A stretch of 43,001 bases of DNA from Anaerolineae bacterium (GCA_013178015.1 JABLXR010000036.1:1-43001); one strand, 5' to 3'. Positions 8,245 through 17,313 are shown, counted from the first letter of the stretch. Made by a program: numbers and translations. The notes: generated by a model from the letters alone, not told the origin.

Positions 8245-8685
8245 CGGGAGGCGGCTCACAATCGAGAGGGGCTTAGCCCCCACGGCCGCCCGCTCTGCCG
8301 TGACTAGCCAGTCTGCAGCAGGCCAATTCCGCCTAGGCTCGCCGCAAAGGTCTCCCGGCGAGGACCCAGCCCTCTAGGCGCCAAGCGAGCTGCCACAGCC
8401 AGCTCCTACGTCCTACTGCCCGTGGGTTCGGCAAGCCCAGAGCAGTCTGGACGGCCAGCCGCCACAGAGCCATGGCGGGAGACACTCCGTGCCGTTGCTG
8501 CTCTGCCTGAAGCTCCGCCCGAGGCCGCGTTCCTGCGACGCTCAGCTGCGGCGCCGTCATGGGTACGAGCTCGGGATTGGGAGGACGAGCGGATTCGGGC
8601 AACGCTCGCACGGGGCCGACCCACATGCTGAGGATGCCCGATCCCCCTTGAGGAGCGAGCGCCACCAGGCGTGGTGGGCACTTGA

Positions 8686-8830
8686 GGACAGGGAGCGCGT
8701 GGGCGCACGCACTGCTCGAAGGAAGGCGGGCGTAGGATGCAGTCGGGCCTTGCTTTCGTGATCTGAGGGCACGAAGGGCCTGAGCGGCAGTGCCGGGGGA
8801 ATTCCGTGCTCCCGACTCTGACCTGCTACA
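8686..8830. repeat. Intergenic repeat, copy B
   Basis: Second copy of the block at 2-132, same orientation, 43 of 53 identical over the best ungapped part (8695-8747). Both copies carry aaggaagg followed about 11 bases later by an (a/g)tgcagtcggg motif that resembles a ribosome site and start codon, but in this copy the frame closes after nine codons (MQSGLAFVI). Confidence 0.55.
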
Positions 8831-8866
8831 CTGTCAGGCTGACGGGCCAATAATCCTGGGCGATGG

Positions 8867-8872
8867 TATACT
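8867..8872 (+). promoter_or_regulatory. Possible -10 box of the pth-mfd run
   Basis: TATACT, five of six to consensus. No good -35 lies at 16-18 bases; CTGACG at 8839-8844 is 22 bases away. If used, transcription begins near 8879, inside the left arm of the following stem-loop. Confidence 0.35.
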
Positions 8873-8874
8873 TG

Positions 8875-8910
8875 CTAGAGGGGCCGGATCGAGACGACCG
8901 GCCCCTCTAG
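8875..8910 (+). other. Long stem-loop before pth
   Basis: CTAGAGGGGCCGG (8875-8887) pairs perfectly with CCGGCCCCTCTAG (8898-8910); inside, TCG pairs with CGA around an AGA loop with one bulged A, giving 16 base pairs. GTGTTTGAGG follows, so only a short T-run. It could be a terminator for unseen upstream transcription or a 5' structure of the pth transcript. Confidence 0.55.
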
Positions 8911-8939
8911 GTGTTTGAGGGCGTGCAAGGACCGAGCCG

Positions 8940-9563
8940 ATGCGCGAAGTGCTGCAGCGAGTGAGGCGAGTGCAGGGGATGGCAGGCTCACCCGAGCCCG
9001 TTACTGCGCTGGTGGTGGGGCTGGGGAACCCGGGCCCGGAGTATCGCTGCACTCGACATAACGTGGGATTCATGGTGGTAGAGAGGCTAGCGGCGCGGTG
9101 GCGGCTCCAGTGGAATCGCCCGCGCGATCAGTCGCGCCGCGCCGTTGGTCGGGTGGCCGAGCGGCGAATTGAGCTGATGGAGCCGCTGACCTACATGAAC
9201 CTCAGCGGCAGGCCGGTGGCTCGGGCTCTGGCACGGCATGGGCTCAGTCCAAGCGATCTGCTTCTGGTGCATGACGATGTTGACCTGCCCTTCGGGCGGC
9301 TGCGACTACGGCCATCGGGGAGCGCCGCCGGCCACCGGGGGGTGCAATCGGTGATAGATGCTCTGGGCACCAATGAGTTCCCCCGCCTGAGGGTGGGCAT
9401 CGGGCGGCCGAATGACGAAGGCGTGCGCGACTTTGTGCTCAGCACCTTCGGCCCCGACGAGCGAGCGCAGTTGGAGGCGCTGCTGGACCGGGCGGTGGCG
9501 GCCGTGGAGACGGCGCTGGGGCGAGGTCTGGAAGCAGCCATGAATGAGTTCAACAGGTTCTAG
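8940..9563 (+). CDS. pth: Peptidyl-tRNA hydrolase
   Basis: Releases tRNA from peptidyl-tRNAs that drop off the ribosome. The 207-residue protein shows the family signatures: VVGLGNPGPEY near the N-terminus, the catalytic histidine in TRHNVGF (residue 40 from the ATG at 8940), YMNLSG, and HDDVDLPFGRLRLRPSG followed by GHRG. AAGGA eight bases before 8940 supports this start; an ATG at 8979 would give an N-terminus nearer to the usual family length. Its last 20 bases overlap the mfd start, so translation of the two is probably coupled; pth next to mfd is a common bacterial arrangement. Confidence 0.95.
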   Translation: MREVLQRVRRVQGMAGSPEPVTALVVGLGNPGPEYRCTRHNVGFMVVERLAARWRLQWNRPRDQSRRAVGRVAERRIELMEPLTYMNLSGRPVARALARHGLSPSDLLLVHDDVDLPFGRLRLRPSGSAAGHRGVQSVIDALGTNEFPRLRVGIGRPNDEGVRDFVLSTFGPDERAQLEALLDRAVAAVETALGRGLEAAMNEFNRF

Positions 9564-12500
9564 GGTAATGCACAACTTCGGAGCGTTGGCGCGGCTGCTG
9601 CGGCAAGTGCCGGAGTACCGTGAGTTGGTGGCCGAGTTGGCTAGGGGCCAGAGCGGCGGATCAACGGGCACGATACAGCCCGCCAGGGCGTTGGTGGTCT
9701 CGGCTCTGGCGGAAGACCTGGACCGTCCGCTGCTGGTGCTCACGGACTCGGTAGAGAGAGCTCGTCAGTTAGCGGAGGAGATCGGCTGCTGGCTGCCCGA
9801 GAGGACGGCGCTATTCCCCGCCCCGGAGGCCCTGCCCTTTGAGAAGGTCCCTTGGAGCCCGGCCACCGTAGGAGGGCGCCTGCGAGTGCTGGTCTCCCTG
9901 CTTGGGGCCACCCGCGAGCGTGTGGTGGTGGTATCATCGGTGCAGGCTCTGCTCACGCCGCTTCCTCACCCTTCGGCTCTGCGGGACCGAATGCGGACGC
10001 TGCGCCCGGGCTCTCCGCAGTCCCTGACCGACCTAGCTGCCTATTTGGGTTCGGGCGGATATCGCCAGGAGGCGGTGGCCGAAGTGCCCGGCACCTTCAG
10101 CCGCCGAGGCGGCATCCTTGACGTGTACCCCGTCACCGAGCCGAGGCCGCTCAGGCTGGACTTCTTTGGTGACATGGTGGACACCATCCGCTGGTTCGAC
10201 CCCGAGACCCAGCGCACCGTGGAAGCCTGCGAGCGAGTGGTGCTGACCCCAGCCGGCGAAGCTCAAGCGGAACTAGACATGGCAGGGGTGGCTGCGCTGG
10301 AGGCGATTCGGTGCGACGGTTGTCACGCGGCGGCGGTGGCCGATTGGGAGCGTGACCTGGAGCATCTGCGGATGGGCCAGCTGCCGCGGGCCTTCGGCCT
10401 CTACCTGGGCTATCTGTACCGCGAGAGGCATTCGCTGCTGGACTACCTGCCCGACGAGACGCTAGTAGTGGTGGAGGAGCTCGCCTTCGCCGACGACGCG
10501 GCAGAGGAGTTCCTGGCTGAGGCGGAGCAGGCCCGAGAGAGAGGCGAGAGCGTGGGCGACATCCCTCGGGGGCTGGTGCCGCCGGTCCTCAGCTGGACGG
10601 ACCTGAAGGAGCGACTGGAGGCGCGTCTGCAATTGGAGCTGGGTGCCGGAGGCGGCCCTGAGGGCGTCAGCCTGCGCGACGTGTTCTCTCCGGTGCCTCG
10701 GATGGCGGGGCAAGTGCGGTTGGCGGTGGACACGCTGACGCAAACCGCCGCCCGTGGGGCCGCGATAGTGGTGACCCGACAGGCGAGCCGGCTGGCCGAG
10801 CTGGCCGGCGAGCGGGGCCATGCTGTCGTGGCCACAGATCAGATCGTGGAGCCCGTCCGTGGCCTGCAATTGGTCCAGGGCTCATACCCCGAAGGATGGG
10901 CCATGCGAGTGCCGGGTGCCGGGCAGATCTCGCTCTTCACCGATACGGAGGTCTTCGGCTGGAGCCGGCCTGCTCGTAGCCGGCCACGGCGTCGGGCGGC
11001 GGACAAGTTCACCATTGATGTGGAGCCGGGTGACTACGTGGTCCACGTGGAGCACGGCGTGGGGCGGTACACTGGCCTTCGCCGGCTCAGCCTGGACGGG
11101 GTGGAGCGGGAGTACCTGGAGATCGAGTATGCCGGGGGCGACCGCCTGTACGTGCCCACGTACCAGGTTGACCGTGTCAGCCGCTATGTGGGTGCATCCG
11201 ACGCCGAGCCTCCGCTCAGCGGGCTGGGCGGGGCGGATTGGCAGGAGGCCAAGGCACGCGCGCGCCGGGCGGTCGAGCAGATCGCCGACGAGCTACTGGA
11301 GCTGTACGCGGCCAGGAGCGTGGCGGAGGGGTACGCCTTTGGGCCCGATGATGCATGGCAGAGGGAACTGGAGGCGGCTTTTCCTTACGAGGAGACTGAG
11401 GACCAGCTTCGAGCTCTGGCACAGGTGAAGGCCGACATGCAGGCGAAGCAGCCTATGGACCGGCTCATCTTCGGGGACGTCGGCTATGGCAAGACCGAGG
11501 TGGCCCTCCGGGCCACTTTCAAGGCGGTCACCAACGGCAAGCAGGTCGCGGTACTGGTGCCTACCACGGTCCTGGCTCAGCAGCACTACGAGACGTTTCG
11601 GCGGCGCCTGGCTACCTTCCCGGTGACGGTGGAGGTGCTATCACGGCTCCGTTCCGACCGAGAGCAGGCGCGAGTGCTCGAGGGCCTGAAGCGCGGAGAC
11701 GTGGACGTGGTGATCGGCACCCATCGCCTGATTCAAAGGGATGTGCAGTTCAGAGACTTGGGCCTGGTCGTCATAGACGAGGAGCAGCGGTTCGGCGTAC
11801 GGCACAAGGAGCACCTCAAGCGACTGAGGAAGGAGGTGGACGTTCTGACTATGACGGCTACCCCCATCCCGAGGACACTGAACATGGCCCTCAGCAGTCT
11901 CCGGGATATGAGCACCATTGACACCCCGCCGGAGGACCGGCTGGCGGTGTGGACTCAGGCCTCTCCCTGGGACGATGGGCTGGTAGAGCGGGCCATCCGG
12001 CGAGAGCTGGCCAGGGGCGGGCAGGTCTTCGTGGTGCACGATCGCGTGATGGGAATCGCAGGTGTCGCCGCCCGAGTGCGTCGGCTGGTGCCGGAGGCGA
12101 GGGTGGCGGTGGCGCATGGGCAGCTTCCCGAGAATGAGTTGGCCAGGGTGATGGAGAGCTTCCTCGCCGGCGATGTAGACGTTCTGGTATGCACCACCAT
12201 CATCGAGAGCGGTCTAGACATACCGAACGCCAACACCATCATCATCAACCATGCCGACCGGTTTGGCCTGGCTCAGCTGTATCAGTTGCGGGGCCGGGTG
12301 GGCCGAGGGGCGGTGCGCGCCTATGCCTATCTGCTATTCTCGCCCGGCCAGGGCCTGACCGATGTGGCCCGGCAGCGCCTGCGGGCTATCACCGAGGCAT
12401 CGGAACTGGGGTCGGGGCTGCAGATCGCCATGAGGGACCTCGAGATCCGAGGCGCAGGGGATATCCTGGGACGTCGGCAGTCGGGGCACATCTCGGCCAT

Positions 12501-13128
12501 CGGGTTTGACCTGTACACCCGGCTGCTGGCCCAGGCAGTGGCCGAGCGGCGGGTGGCTATGGGCGACACGGGGGTACTAGGCGACCGCACCCTGGAGGCG
12601 TTCCTGCGGCCGCTGCAGCCGAGCCTGCAGCTCAGCCTGCCGCTGAAGGCCGAGCTACCGGAGAGCTACGTGGCGGATGCCGGGCTTCGCCTGGCTCTCT
12701 ATCGCCAGCTGGGTTCACTGGCCACCGAGGAAGAAGTAGATGCCTTCGAGGCCGAGCTCCATGATCGGTTCGGGCCGGTGCCACCCGACGCGGAGCGATT
12801 GCTCTACCAGGCGCGGGTCAAAGTGCTGGCCCAGGAGCTAGGGGCGACGGCCATTGGCCGGGAGGACGATCAGTTCTACATCCGGATGGACGTGTCGCCC
12901 CTGCAGGCGAGGGACCTGCAGCAGGCGTTGCCGGGAGTGGCGCGACTGGGCCGAGGGCAGCTGTGGCTGGACGCGTCTCGCACTCACGACTGGCAGGGCC
13001 TGCTGCTTTGGGCGCTGCGATCGGTTGCGGCTATCATGCGGGATAGGGATGCTACTCGCACTCGGCTGCCGCGGCTGGCAGCGCTGAGGCTGGCGGAGAA
13101 GGGTCTGGTGGCAGAGGCGGAGGGGTAG
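9544..13128 (+). CDS. mfd: Transcription-repair coupling factor Mfd
   Basis: Displaces RNA polymerase stalled at DNA damage and recruits UvrA. The protein is 1194 residues, close to the usual size. Domains in order: UvrB-like N-terminal module with the typical GTFSRRGGILDVYP stretch near residue 185; RNA-polymerase-interacting CarD-like domain near 490-560 (DYVVHVEHGVGRYTGL); superfamily-2 helicase/translocase core with Walker A GDVGYGKTEVA near 645, DEEQ near 743 and TATPIPRTLNMAL near 778; helicase C lobe with the IESGLDIPNANT and QLRGRVGRG motifs; and the C-terminal UvrA-masking domain. DEEQ in place of DEEH is common in Mfd. The start overlaps pth by 20 bp; an ATG eight codons later is an alternative. 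The sufC-like gene begins two bases after the stop. Confidence 0.97.
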   Translation: MSSTGSRVMHNFGALARLLRQVPEYRELVAELARGQSGGSTGTIQPARALVVSALAEDLDRPLLVLTDSVERARQLAEEIGCWLPERTALFPAPEALPFEKVPWSPATVGGRLRVLVSLLGATRERVVVVSSVQALLTPLPHPSALRDRMRTLRPGSPQSLTDLAAYLGSGGYRQEAVAEVPGTFSRRGGILDVYPVTEPRPLRLDFFGDMVDTIRWFDPETQRTVEACERVVLTPAGEAQAELDMAGVAALEAIRCDGCHAAAVADWERDLEHLRMGQLPRAFGLYLGYLYRERHSLLDYLPDETLVVVEELAFADDAAEEFLAEAEQARERGESVGDIPRGLVPPVLSWTDLKERLEARLQLELGAGGGPEGVSLRDVFSPVPRMAGQVRLAVDTLTQTAARGAAIVVTRQASRLAELAGERGHAVVATDQIVEPVRGLQLVQGSYPEGWAMRVPGAGQISLFTDTEVFGWSRPARSRPRRRAADKFTIDVEPGDYVVHVEHGVGRYTGLRRLSLDGVEREYLEIEYAGGDRLYVPTYQVDRVSRYVGASDAEPPLSGLGGADWQEAKARARRAVEQIADELLELYAARSVAEGYAFGPDDAWQRELEAAFPYEETEDQLRALAQVKADMQAKQPMDRLIFGDVGYGKTEVALRATFKAVTNGKQVAVLVPTTVLAQQHYETFRRRLATFPVTVEVLSRLRSDREQARVLEGLKRGDVDVVIGTHRLIQRDVQFRDLGLVVIDEEQRFGVRHKEHLKRLRKEVDVLTMTATPIPRTLNMALSSLRDMSTIDTPPEDRLAVWTQASPWDDGLVERAIRRELARGGQVFVVHDRVMGIAGVAARVRRLVPEARVAVAHGQLPENELARVMESFLAGDVDVLVCTTIIESGLDIPNANTIIINHADRFGLAQLYQLRGRVGRGAVRAYAYLLFSPGQGLTDVARQRLRAITEASELGSGLQIAMRDLEIRGAGDILGRRQSGHISAIGFDLYTRLLAQAVAERRVAMGDTGVLGDRTLEAFLRPLQPSLQLSLPLKAELPESYVADAGLRLALYRQLGSLATEEEVDAFEAELHDRFGPVPPDAERLLYQARVKVLAQELGATAIGREDDQFYIRMDVSPLQARDLQQALPGVARLGRGQLWLDASRTHDWQGLLLWALRSVAAIMRDRDATRTRLPRLAALRLAEKGLVAEAEG

Positions 13129-13130
13129 AC

Positions 13131-13883
13131 ATGGAAGTGGGAGCGCTGCTTCGGGTGGAGGACGTACACCTGGAGCGGGAGGGAGTGGAGATTCTCCATG
13201 GAGTCAACCTGGAGGTTGCCGAGGCCGAGATCCACTGCCTGCTCGGGCGCAACGGCTCCGGGAAGTCTACCATGGCCTACATGCTCATGGGCAGCGCCGG
13301 GTACCATCCGAGTACGGGACGGGTTCTGTTCGGTGGTCAGGAGATAACGGGCCTTTCCATGACGGAGCGGGCTCGGCTGGGTATGACCCTGGCTTGGCAG
13401 GAGCCGGCGCGGTTCGAAGGGCTCTCCGTGCGGGACTACCTGCGGCTGGGGATGCGTGATCCCTCCGAGCAACTCTTGCGAGAAGCCCTGGAGTACGTTG
13501 CCCTGGATCCCTCGTCTTACCTGAGCCGGAGTGTGGACGCCAGCCTCTCAGGAGGAGAACGAAAGCGTATCGAGCTGGCGGCGGTCTACGCCATGCAACC
13601 CAGGCTGGCCATTCTGGACGAACCCGACTCGGGAGTGGACGTGCTCTCCATAAGCGACATTCGCCGTCTGTTCACCGTGATGAGGGACCGAGGCATAGCT
13701 CTCCTGCTCATTACCCATCGGGAGGAGATGGTGGAGATCGCCGACCGGGCCTCTCTCATCTGCGCCGGAGAGATAGTCATCACGGGCGAGCCTGAGCACG
13801 TGCAGAGACACTACCGCGATCGCTGTGGGATCTGCGACGTCGCTCAGGAAGTCGAGGAGCCTGCCGACTATGAACGCGTCTAG
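13131..13883 (+). CDS. sufC: SufC-like ABC ATPase of a minimal SUF-type Fe-S system
   Basis: Cytoplasmic ABC ATPase, 250 residues, of the SufC family that drives conformational changes in the SufB/SufD scaffold during Fe-S cluster assembly. Seen: Walker A GRNGSGKST near residues 39-47, a Q-loop in LAWQEPARFEG, the ABC signature SLSGGERKR, Walker B LAILDEPDSGVD with the SufC-type DSGVD, and the switch histidine in LLITHREEM. The order and the DEPDSGVD motif separate it from transport ATPases, which also fits the lack of a permease. The C-terminal tail carries two cysteines in RCGICD, unusual for SufC. It starts two bases after mfd and overlaps the next gene by 14 bp. With only one SufB/D-like partner this resembles the SmsC-SmsB (SUF-like minimal) arrangement. 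Confidence 0.88.
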   Translation: MEVGALLRVEDVHLEREGVEILHGVNLEVAEAEIHCLLGRNGSGKSTMAYMLMGSAGYHPSTGRVLFGGQEITGLSMTERARLGMTLAWQEPARFEGLSVRDYLRLGMRDPSEQLLREALEYVALDPSSYLSRSVDASLSGGERKRIELAAVYAMQPRLAILDEPDSGVDVLSISDIRRLFTVMRDRGIALLLITHREEMVEIADRASLICAGEIVITGEPEHVQRHYRDRCGICDVAQEVEEPADYERV

Positions 13884-14847
13884 AGCGGGGCGGCGACCAT
13901 TCACGGTAGCCGATGAGTTCGAGGCCATCGTCCGGAGTTACGAGCGGGCCGGTGGGAGTGGGGAGCACCTTCTGTCGCCGAGATTCGCCAGCATGGTGGT
14001 CTCGGGGAATACGGTGTTGAGCACTCATGAGCTGCCAGGTGTGGAGATGCGGGCCGACCAGCTGGAAGACGGGGTGTCGGCACGGGTGAGGGTGGCGCCG
14101 GGCACGAGAGTCGAGTTGCCGGTCCATCTGTGCTTTGGCGTTCTGCCGGAGCGAGGAGTGCAGCGCATCCTGCCCGTCTTCGAGATTGGGGAGGGGGCCA
14201 GCGTGGAGTTCCTGGCACACTGCACCTTCCCGAACTCGGTGGAAGTGCTCCATCTGATGGAGGCCGAGGTTCTAGTGGGCAGCGGGGCTCGCATGCGCTA
14301 CAGCGAGACGCACTTCCATGGGGAGCGGAGCGGTGCCCGGGTGGTTCCGCACGGGAAGATTGTGGTGCAGGAGGCAGGCGCGTACCTCTCGGAGTTCACC
14401 CTCACCGAGGGGCGCATCGGTTCTCTGGAGTTTGACTACACGGTCGAGGTGGGTGCAAAGGGCCGAGCGGAACTGATGGTGCGGGCGCACGGATACGGCG
14501 ATGACCGGTTACGGATTGTGGAGACCATCAAACTCAACGGCCGCGGGGCCCGCGGTCTGGCCAAGTCTCGCATCGCGGTGCGAGAGGATGCCACCAGCGA
14601 GGTACTGGCTACCACCGAAGGCAATGCGCCTGAATCGCGGGGACACGTGGATTGCGTCGAGATAGTGCGAGATCGGGCGATGGCCGGGGCAACGCCGGTA
14701 GTGAGAGTGCGGAATGACTCGGCGTATGTCACGCACGAGGCTGCCATAGGCACGGTCAATAAGAAGGAACTGGAGACGCTCATGGCCCGGGGCTTGGACG
14801 AAGAGGCCGCGGTAGATGTGATCGTGGGAGCCATGCTACGGGGGTGA
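13870..14847 (+). CDS. sufB: SufB/SufD-like Fe-S scaffold protein (SmsB-type)
   Basis: Fe-S assembly scaffold of the SufBD fold, 325 residues from the ATG at 13870, which has GAGGAG upstream. A longer open frame from 13825 would overlap sufC by 59 bp and is less likely. The C-terminal half shows the family core: repeated beta-helix strands, then ESRGHVDCVEIV with a cysteine, VTHEAAIG with the conserved His-Glu pair, and LMARGLDEEAAVDVIVGA. It is shorter than typical SufB (about 470) because the N-terminal region is reduced. Overlap with sufC points to a translationally coupled complex of the two. No SufS, SufU, SufE or SufD is nearby, so the sulphur donor is not evident. Confidence 0.85.
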   Translation: MNASRAGRRPFTVADEFEAIVRSYERAGGSGEHLLSPRFASMVVSGNTVLSTHELPGVEMRADQLEDGVSARVRVAPGTRVELPVHLCFGVLPERGVQRILPVFEIGEGASVEFLAHCTFPNSVEVLHLMEAEVLVGSGARMRYSETHFHGERSGARVVPHGKIVVQEAGAYLSEFTLTEGRIGSLEFDYTVEVGAKGRAELMVRAHGYGDDRLRIVETIKLNGRGARGLAKSRIAVREDATSEVLATTEGNAPESRGHVDCVEIVRDRAMAGATPVVRVRNDSAYVTHEAAIGTVNKKELETLMARGLDEEAAVDVIVGAMLRG

Positions 14848-14929
14848 AGTTGGAACGTCGGAAGAGCCGGGCCAGGGACGGCGGGAAGGGTCCGTTTTGG
14901 TGTCGCTCACGGGACGAGGAGGCAGGTGG

Positions 14930-16129
14930 ATGAGGCGCAGATGGGCGATGGCCTGCATGGCGATGGTTGTCGTCGCCACTGGCTTCCTTGCTGGCTTCAG
15001 CGTCTCGTGGCTGCGGCAGCCGGAGGTCAGGGCCGACACTGGCATACCTTTGGTGTGGGAGGTCTGGGGCTACGTAGAGCGGTACTTCTACGGGCAAGTC
15101 CCGGACGACAGAGAGCTGGTCTACGGAGCCATTGACGGAGCTCTGGAGACCTTGAAGGACCCCTACACCCGGCTGGTGCGCCCAGTGGCACACACCATCG
15201 AGCGCGACCGCCTGCGCGGGGCTTTCGGCGGCGTGGGCGCCTGGGTCTACGAGATGGAGGGGCTGCTCTACCTGCGGCCACTGCCTGACACACCGGCCGA
15301 CCGCGCCGGCGTCAAGGACGGGGATCGGCTGCTGGCGGTGGATGGGGTGGAGCTCCCGGAGGGAGCGACCGTGGACCTGGCGGTCTCCTGGATACGGGGC
15401 CCTGTAGGGACCAGCGTGACCCTGAGCGTGTACCGGCCCGAGACGGGCACTACCCTGGAGTTCACGGTGGAGCGCGCCGAGATTCCGCAACCCAGCGTGG
15501 AGTACATGCTACTGGAGGACACCGAGCCTCCCGTCGGCTACGTGAAGATTGTGCTTTTCAGCGAGCGCACACCGGCCGAGGTCCAGCGCGCCTTGGCCAG
15601 CGTCCGGCATGACGGTGCCGCTATGCTGGTGTTGGACCTGCGGGGAAACCCGGGAGGACTGCTGGAATCGGCCGTGGAGGTGTCCAGTCGGTTTCTCAGG
15701 AGCGGAGCGGTCGTGTACGAAGTGGATGCTGCCGGCAACGAGCGCCGCTTTAGTGTCCGCCCGCGGGTGACGGTAAGCGAACCGCTGGTGGTCTTGGTGG
15801 ACGAGGGCACGGCCAGCGCTGCCGAGATCCTGGCGGGTGCTCTTCAGGACCAAGGCCGGGCCTTGCTGGTGGGCCGGACTACCAGAGGGAAGGGCTCGGT
15901 CCAGCTGGCCTACGAGTTGAGCGACGGCAGCAGCTTGCACGTGACGGCATCGGTGTGGCTGACGCCGGATCGGAGGAAGATAGACGGAGTAGGGCTAGAG
16001 CCGGACGTGGTGGTGGAGGGGATGGCCAGCGATGAGGATGCCATTCTGAACGAGGGGCTCGAGCTCCTGGGGGCAAAGAGGGTGCCTGATGCTCAGGAAC
16101 GGCCCATGGCCCGTAGGGGGGCTCCGTGA
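14930..16129 (+). CDS. S41-family C-terminal processing protease, membrane-anchored (first of a pair)
   Basis: Carboxy-terminal processing peptidase with a PDZ domain, acting outside the membrane. The ATG at 14930 follows GAGGAGG and gives 399 residues; upstream frame residues are probably not translated. Residues 6-30 are a signal-anchor. A PDZ domain near 95-180 (TPADRAGVKDGDRLLAVDG) is followed by the S41 core. The Ser-Lys dyad is intact: Ser296 in GTASAAEI and Lys321 in RGKGSVQ, 25 residues apart as in CtpA/Prc. LDLRGNPGG precedes it. The usual SASASE is TASAAE here. Its stop overlaps the GTG of the next gene (GTGA), so both proteases are made together. Confidence 0.88.
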   Translation: MRRRWAMACMAMVVVATGFLAGFSVSWLRQPEVRADTGIPLVWEVWGYVERYFYGQVPDDRELVYGAIDGALETLKDPYTRLVRPVAHTIERDRLRGAFGGVGAWVYEMEGLLYLRPLPDTPADRAGVKDGDRLLAVDGVELPEGATVDLAVSWIRGPVGTSVTLSVYRPETGTTLEFTVERAEIPQPSVEYMLLEDTEPPVGYVKIVLFSERTPAEVQRALASVRHDGAAMLVLDLRGNPGGLLESAVEVSSRFLRSGAVVYEVDAAGNERRFSVRPRVTVSEPLVVLVDEGTASAAEILAGALQDQGRALLVGRTTRGKGSVQLAYELSDGSSLHVTASVWLTPDRRKIDGVGLEPDVVVEGMASDEDAILNEGLELLGAKRVPDAQERPMARRGAP

Positions 16130-17313
16130 GCGGACTGCTGCGGCGCGTGGGCGTGTTCCTCGCTGGAGCCGGGGCTGCCTTCGTCCTCTCGTGCACCGGG
16201 TTCGCGGCCGGCGGGATCGCGGCAGGCAGCATCGCCCGCACCCCCACGCCCTCCCGGCCTATTGAGGGTTTCGGCCTATTCTGGGAAGCTTGGACCATCG
16301 TAGAACGGGACTTCGTGGGTGACGTGCCACCGGAGGAGGAAGTGCACCGAGGGGCCGCGCGCGGGCTGCTACGGGCGCTGGGAGACCCGGCTACTGGCCT
16401 GATCGCGCCCGAATTCGCCCGGCTGGACAGGGAAGACTCATCCGGCTACTACCGTGGGATTGGCGCTTCGGTCCGCTACGGCGCCCACGGATACGTGGAG
16501 ATCGCGGTCGTCTTCGCGGGCAGTCCCGCGGATGAGGCTGGCCTCCGGCCTGGCGACGTGATCCTCAGCGTGGATGGCGAGGACATGGCGGGGGTGGGGC
16601 TATACGAGGTGGTGTCGCGCATCAGGGGGCCAGAGGGCACTCACGTCGAGATCGAGTTCCGCCGTCCGGGCGTGGAAAGCACCTTCACCCGGCTCCTGGA
16701 ACGCCGGGAGATTGAGATACCTACGGTCACGCTCGAGGTGCTCGAGGGCGGGATCGGGCACTTGGCCCTTTCGGACTTTAACGGCCGGGCGACGGCACAG
16801 CTGCGGGATCAGCTTCGGCAGGCTAGGCGGGCTGGCGTCACGGCACTGATCCTTGATCTACGGGGGAACCCGGGCGGATACCTTGACCAGGCCGTGTCGG
16901 TGGCCGACGAGTTCCTGGACCGAGGCACGGTGGTGGTGGAGAGAGGCCGCGAGGTGCCGGAGAAAGCCTATGGCAGCCACGAAGGCGGGCTGGCGACTGA
17001 CATGGAGCTAGTAGTGTTAGTGAACGAAGGCAGTGCCTCTGCTTCCGAGATCGTGGCCGGAGCAGTCCAGGCTCTGGGCCGGGGCACGGTGATCGGCACG
17101 AGGACCTTCGGCAAGGGATCGGTCCAGTACGCTTTCGACCTCAGCGACGGCTCCCAGATTCGGGTGACGACCGCCCTGTGGTATACACCGGATGACCGCC
17201 TGATCCAAGGGGAAGGGCTGGAGCCGGACATCACGGTAGCGGATGACCCGGAGACCGAGGTGGACGAGCCGCTGGAGGCGGCAGTGCTCTATCTGAAGGA
17301 GAGGGCAGACTGA
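16126..17313 (+). CDS. S41-family C-terminal processing protease (second of a pair)
   Basis: Second CtpA-like peptidase, 395 residues, starting at a GTG that overlaps the stop of its neighbour and is preceded by a G-run ribosome site. N-terminal residues 8-32 form a hydrophobic export or anchor segment containing one cysteine (VLSCTGFA) that is a weak lipobox candidate. A PDZ domain (SPADEAGLRPGDVILSVDG) lies near residues 120-190. The catalytic dyad is Ser305 in GSASASE and Lys330 in TFGKGSVQ, again 25 apart. The two proteases share layout but differ clearly in sequence, indicating an old duplication. The substrates are unknown; the next genes are smpB and a peptidoglycan-precursor fusion. 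Confidence 0.9.
   Translation: MSGLLRRVGVFLAGAGAAFVLSCTGFAAGGIAAGSIARTPTPSRPIEGFGLFWEAWTIVERDFVGDVPPEEEVHRGAARGLLRALGDPATGLIAPEFARLDREDSSGYYRGIGASVRYGAHGYVEIAVVFAGSPADEAGLRPGDVILSVDGEDMAGVGLYEVVSRIRGPEGTHVEIEFRRPGVESTFTRLLERREIEIPTVTLEVLEGGIGHLALSDFNGRATAQLRDQLRQARRAGVTALILDLRGNPGGYLDQAVSVADEFLDRGTVVVERGREVPEKAYGSHEGGLATDMELVVLVNEGSASASEIVAGAVQALGRGTVIGTRTFGKGSVQYAFDLSDGSQIRVTTALWYTPDDRLIQGEGLEPDITVADDPETEVDEPLEAAVLYLKERAD

Larger units (their letters stand above)
8245..8939. other. Intergenic region of about 700 bp without a convincing gene
   Basis: Between the exported protein and pth. It contains a small GGGGC-TTA-GCCCC hairpin (8268-8280), copy B of the window-start repeat (8686-8830), a TATACT box (8867-8872) and a long stem-loop (8875-8910). 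A minus-strand open frame at 8333-8665 (110 codons) has no ribosome site and no recognisable motif. The 8290-8680 stretch could be a decayed gene or a non-coding RNA; I see nothing that decides it. Confidence 0.5.

Noticed and set aside
8333-8665. 110-codon minus-strand frame in the 700-bp gap
   Set aside because: Starts at a GTG with no ribosome site, no recognisable domain, mixed third-position GC; could be chance in GC-rich DNA.
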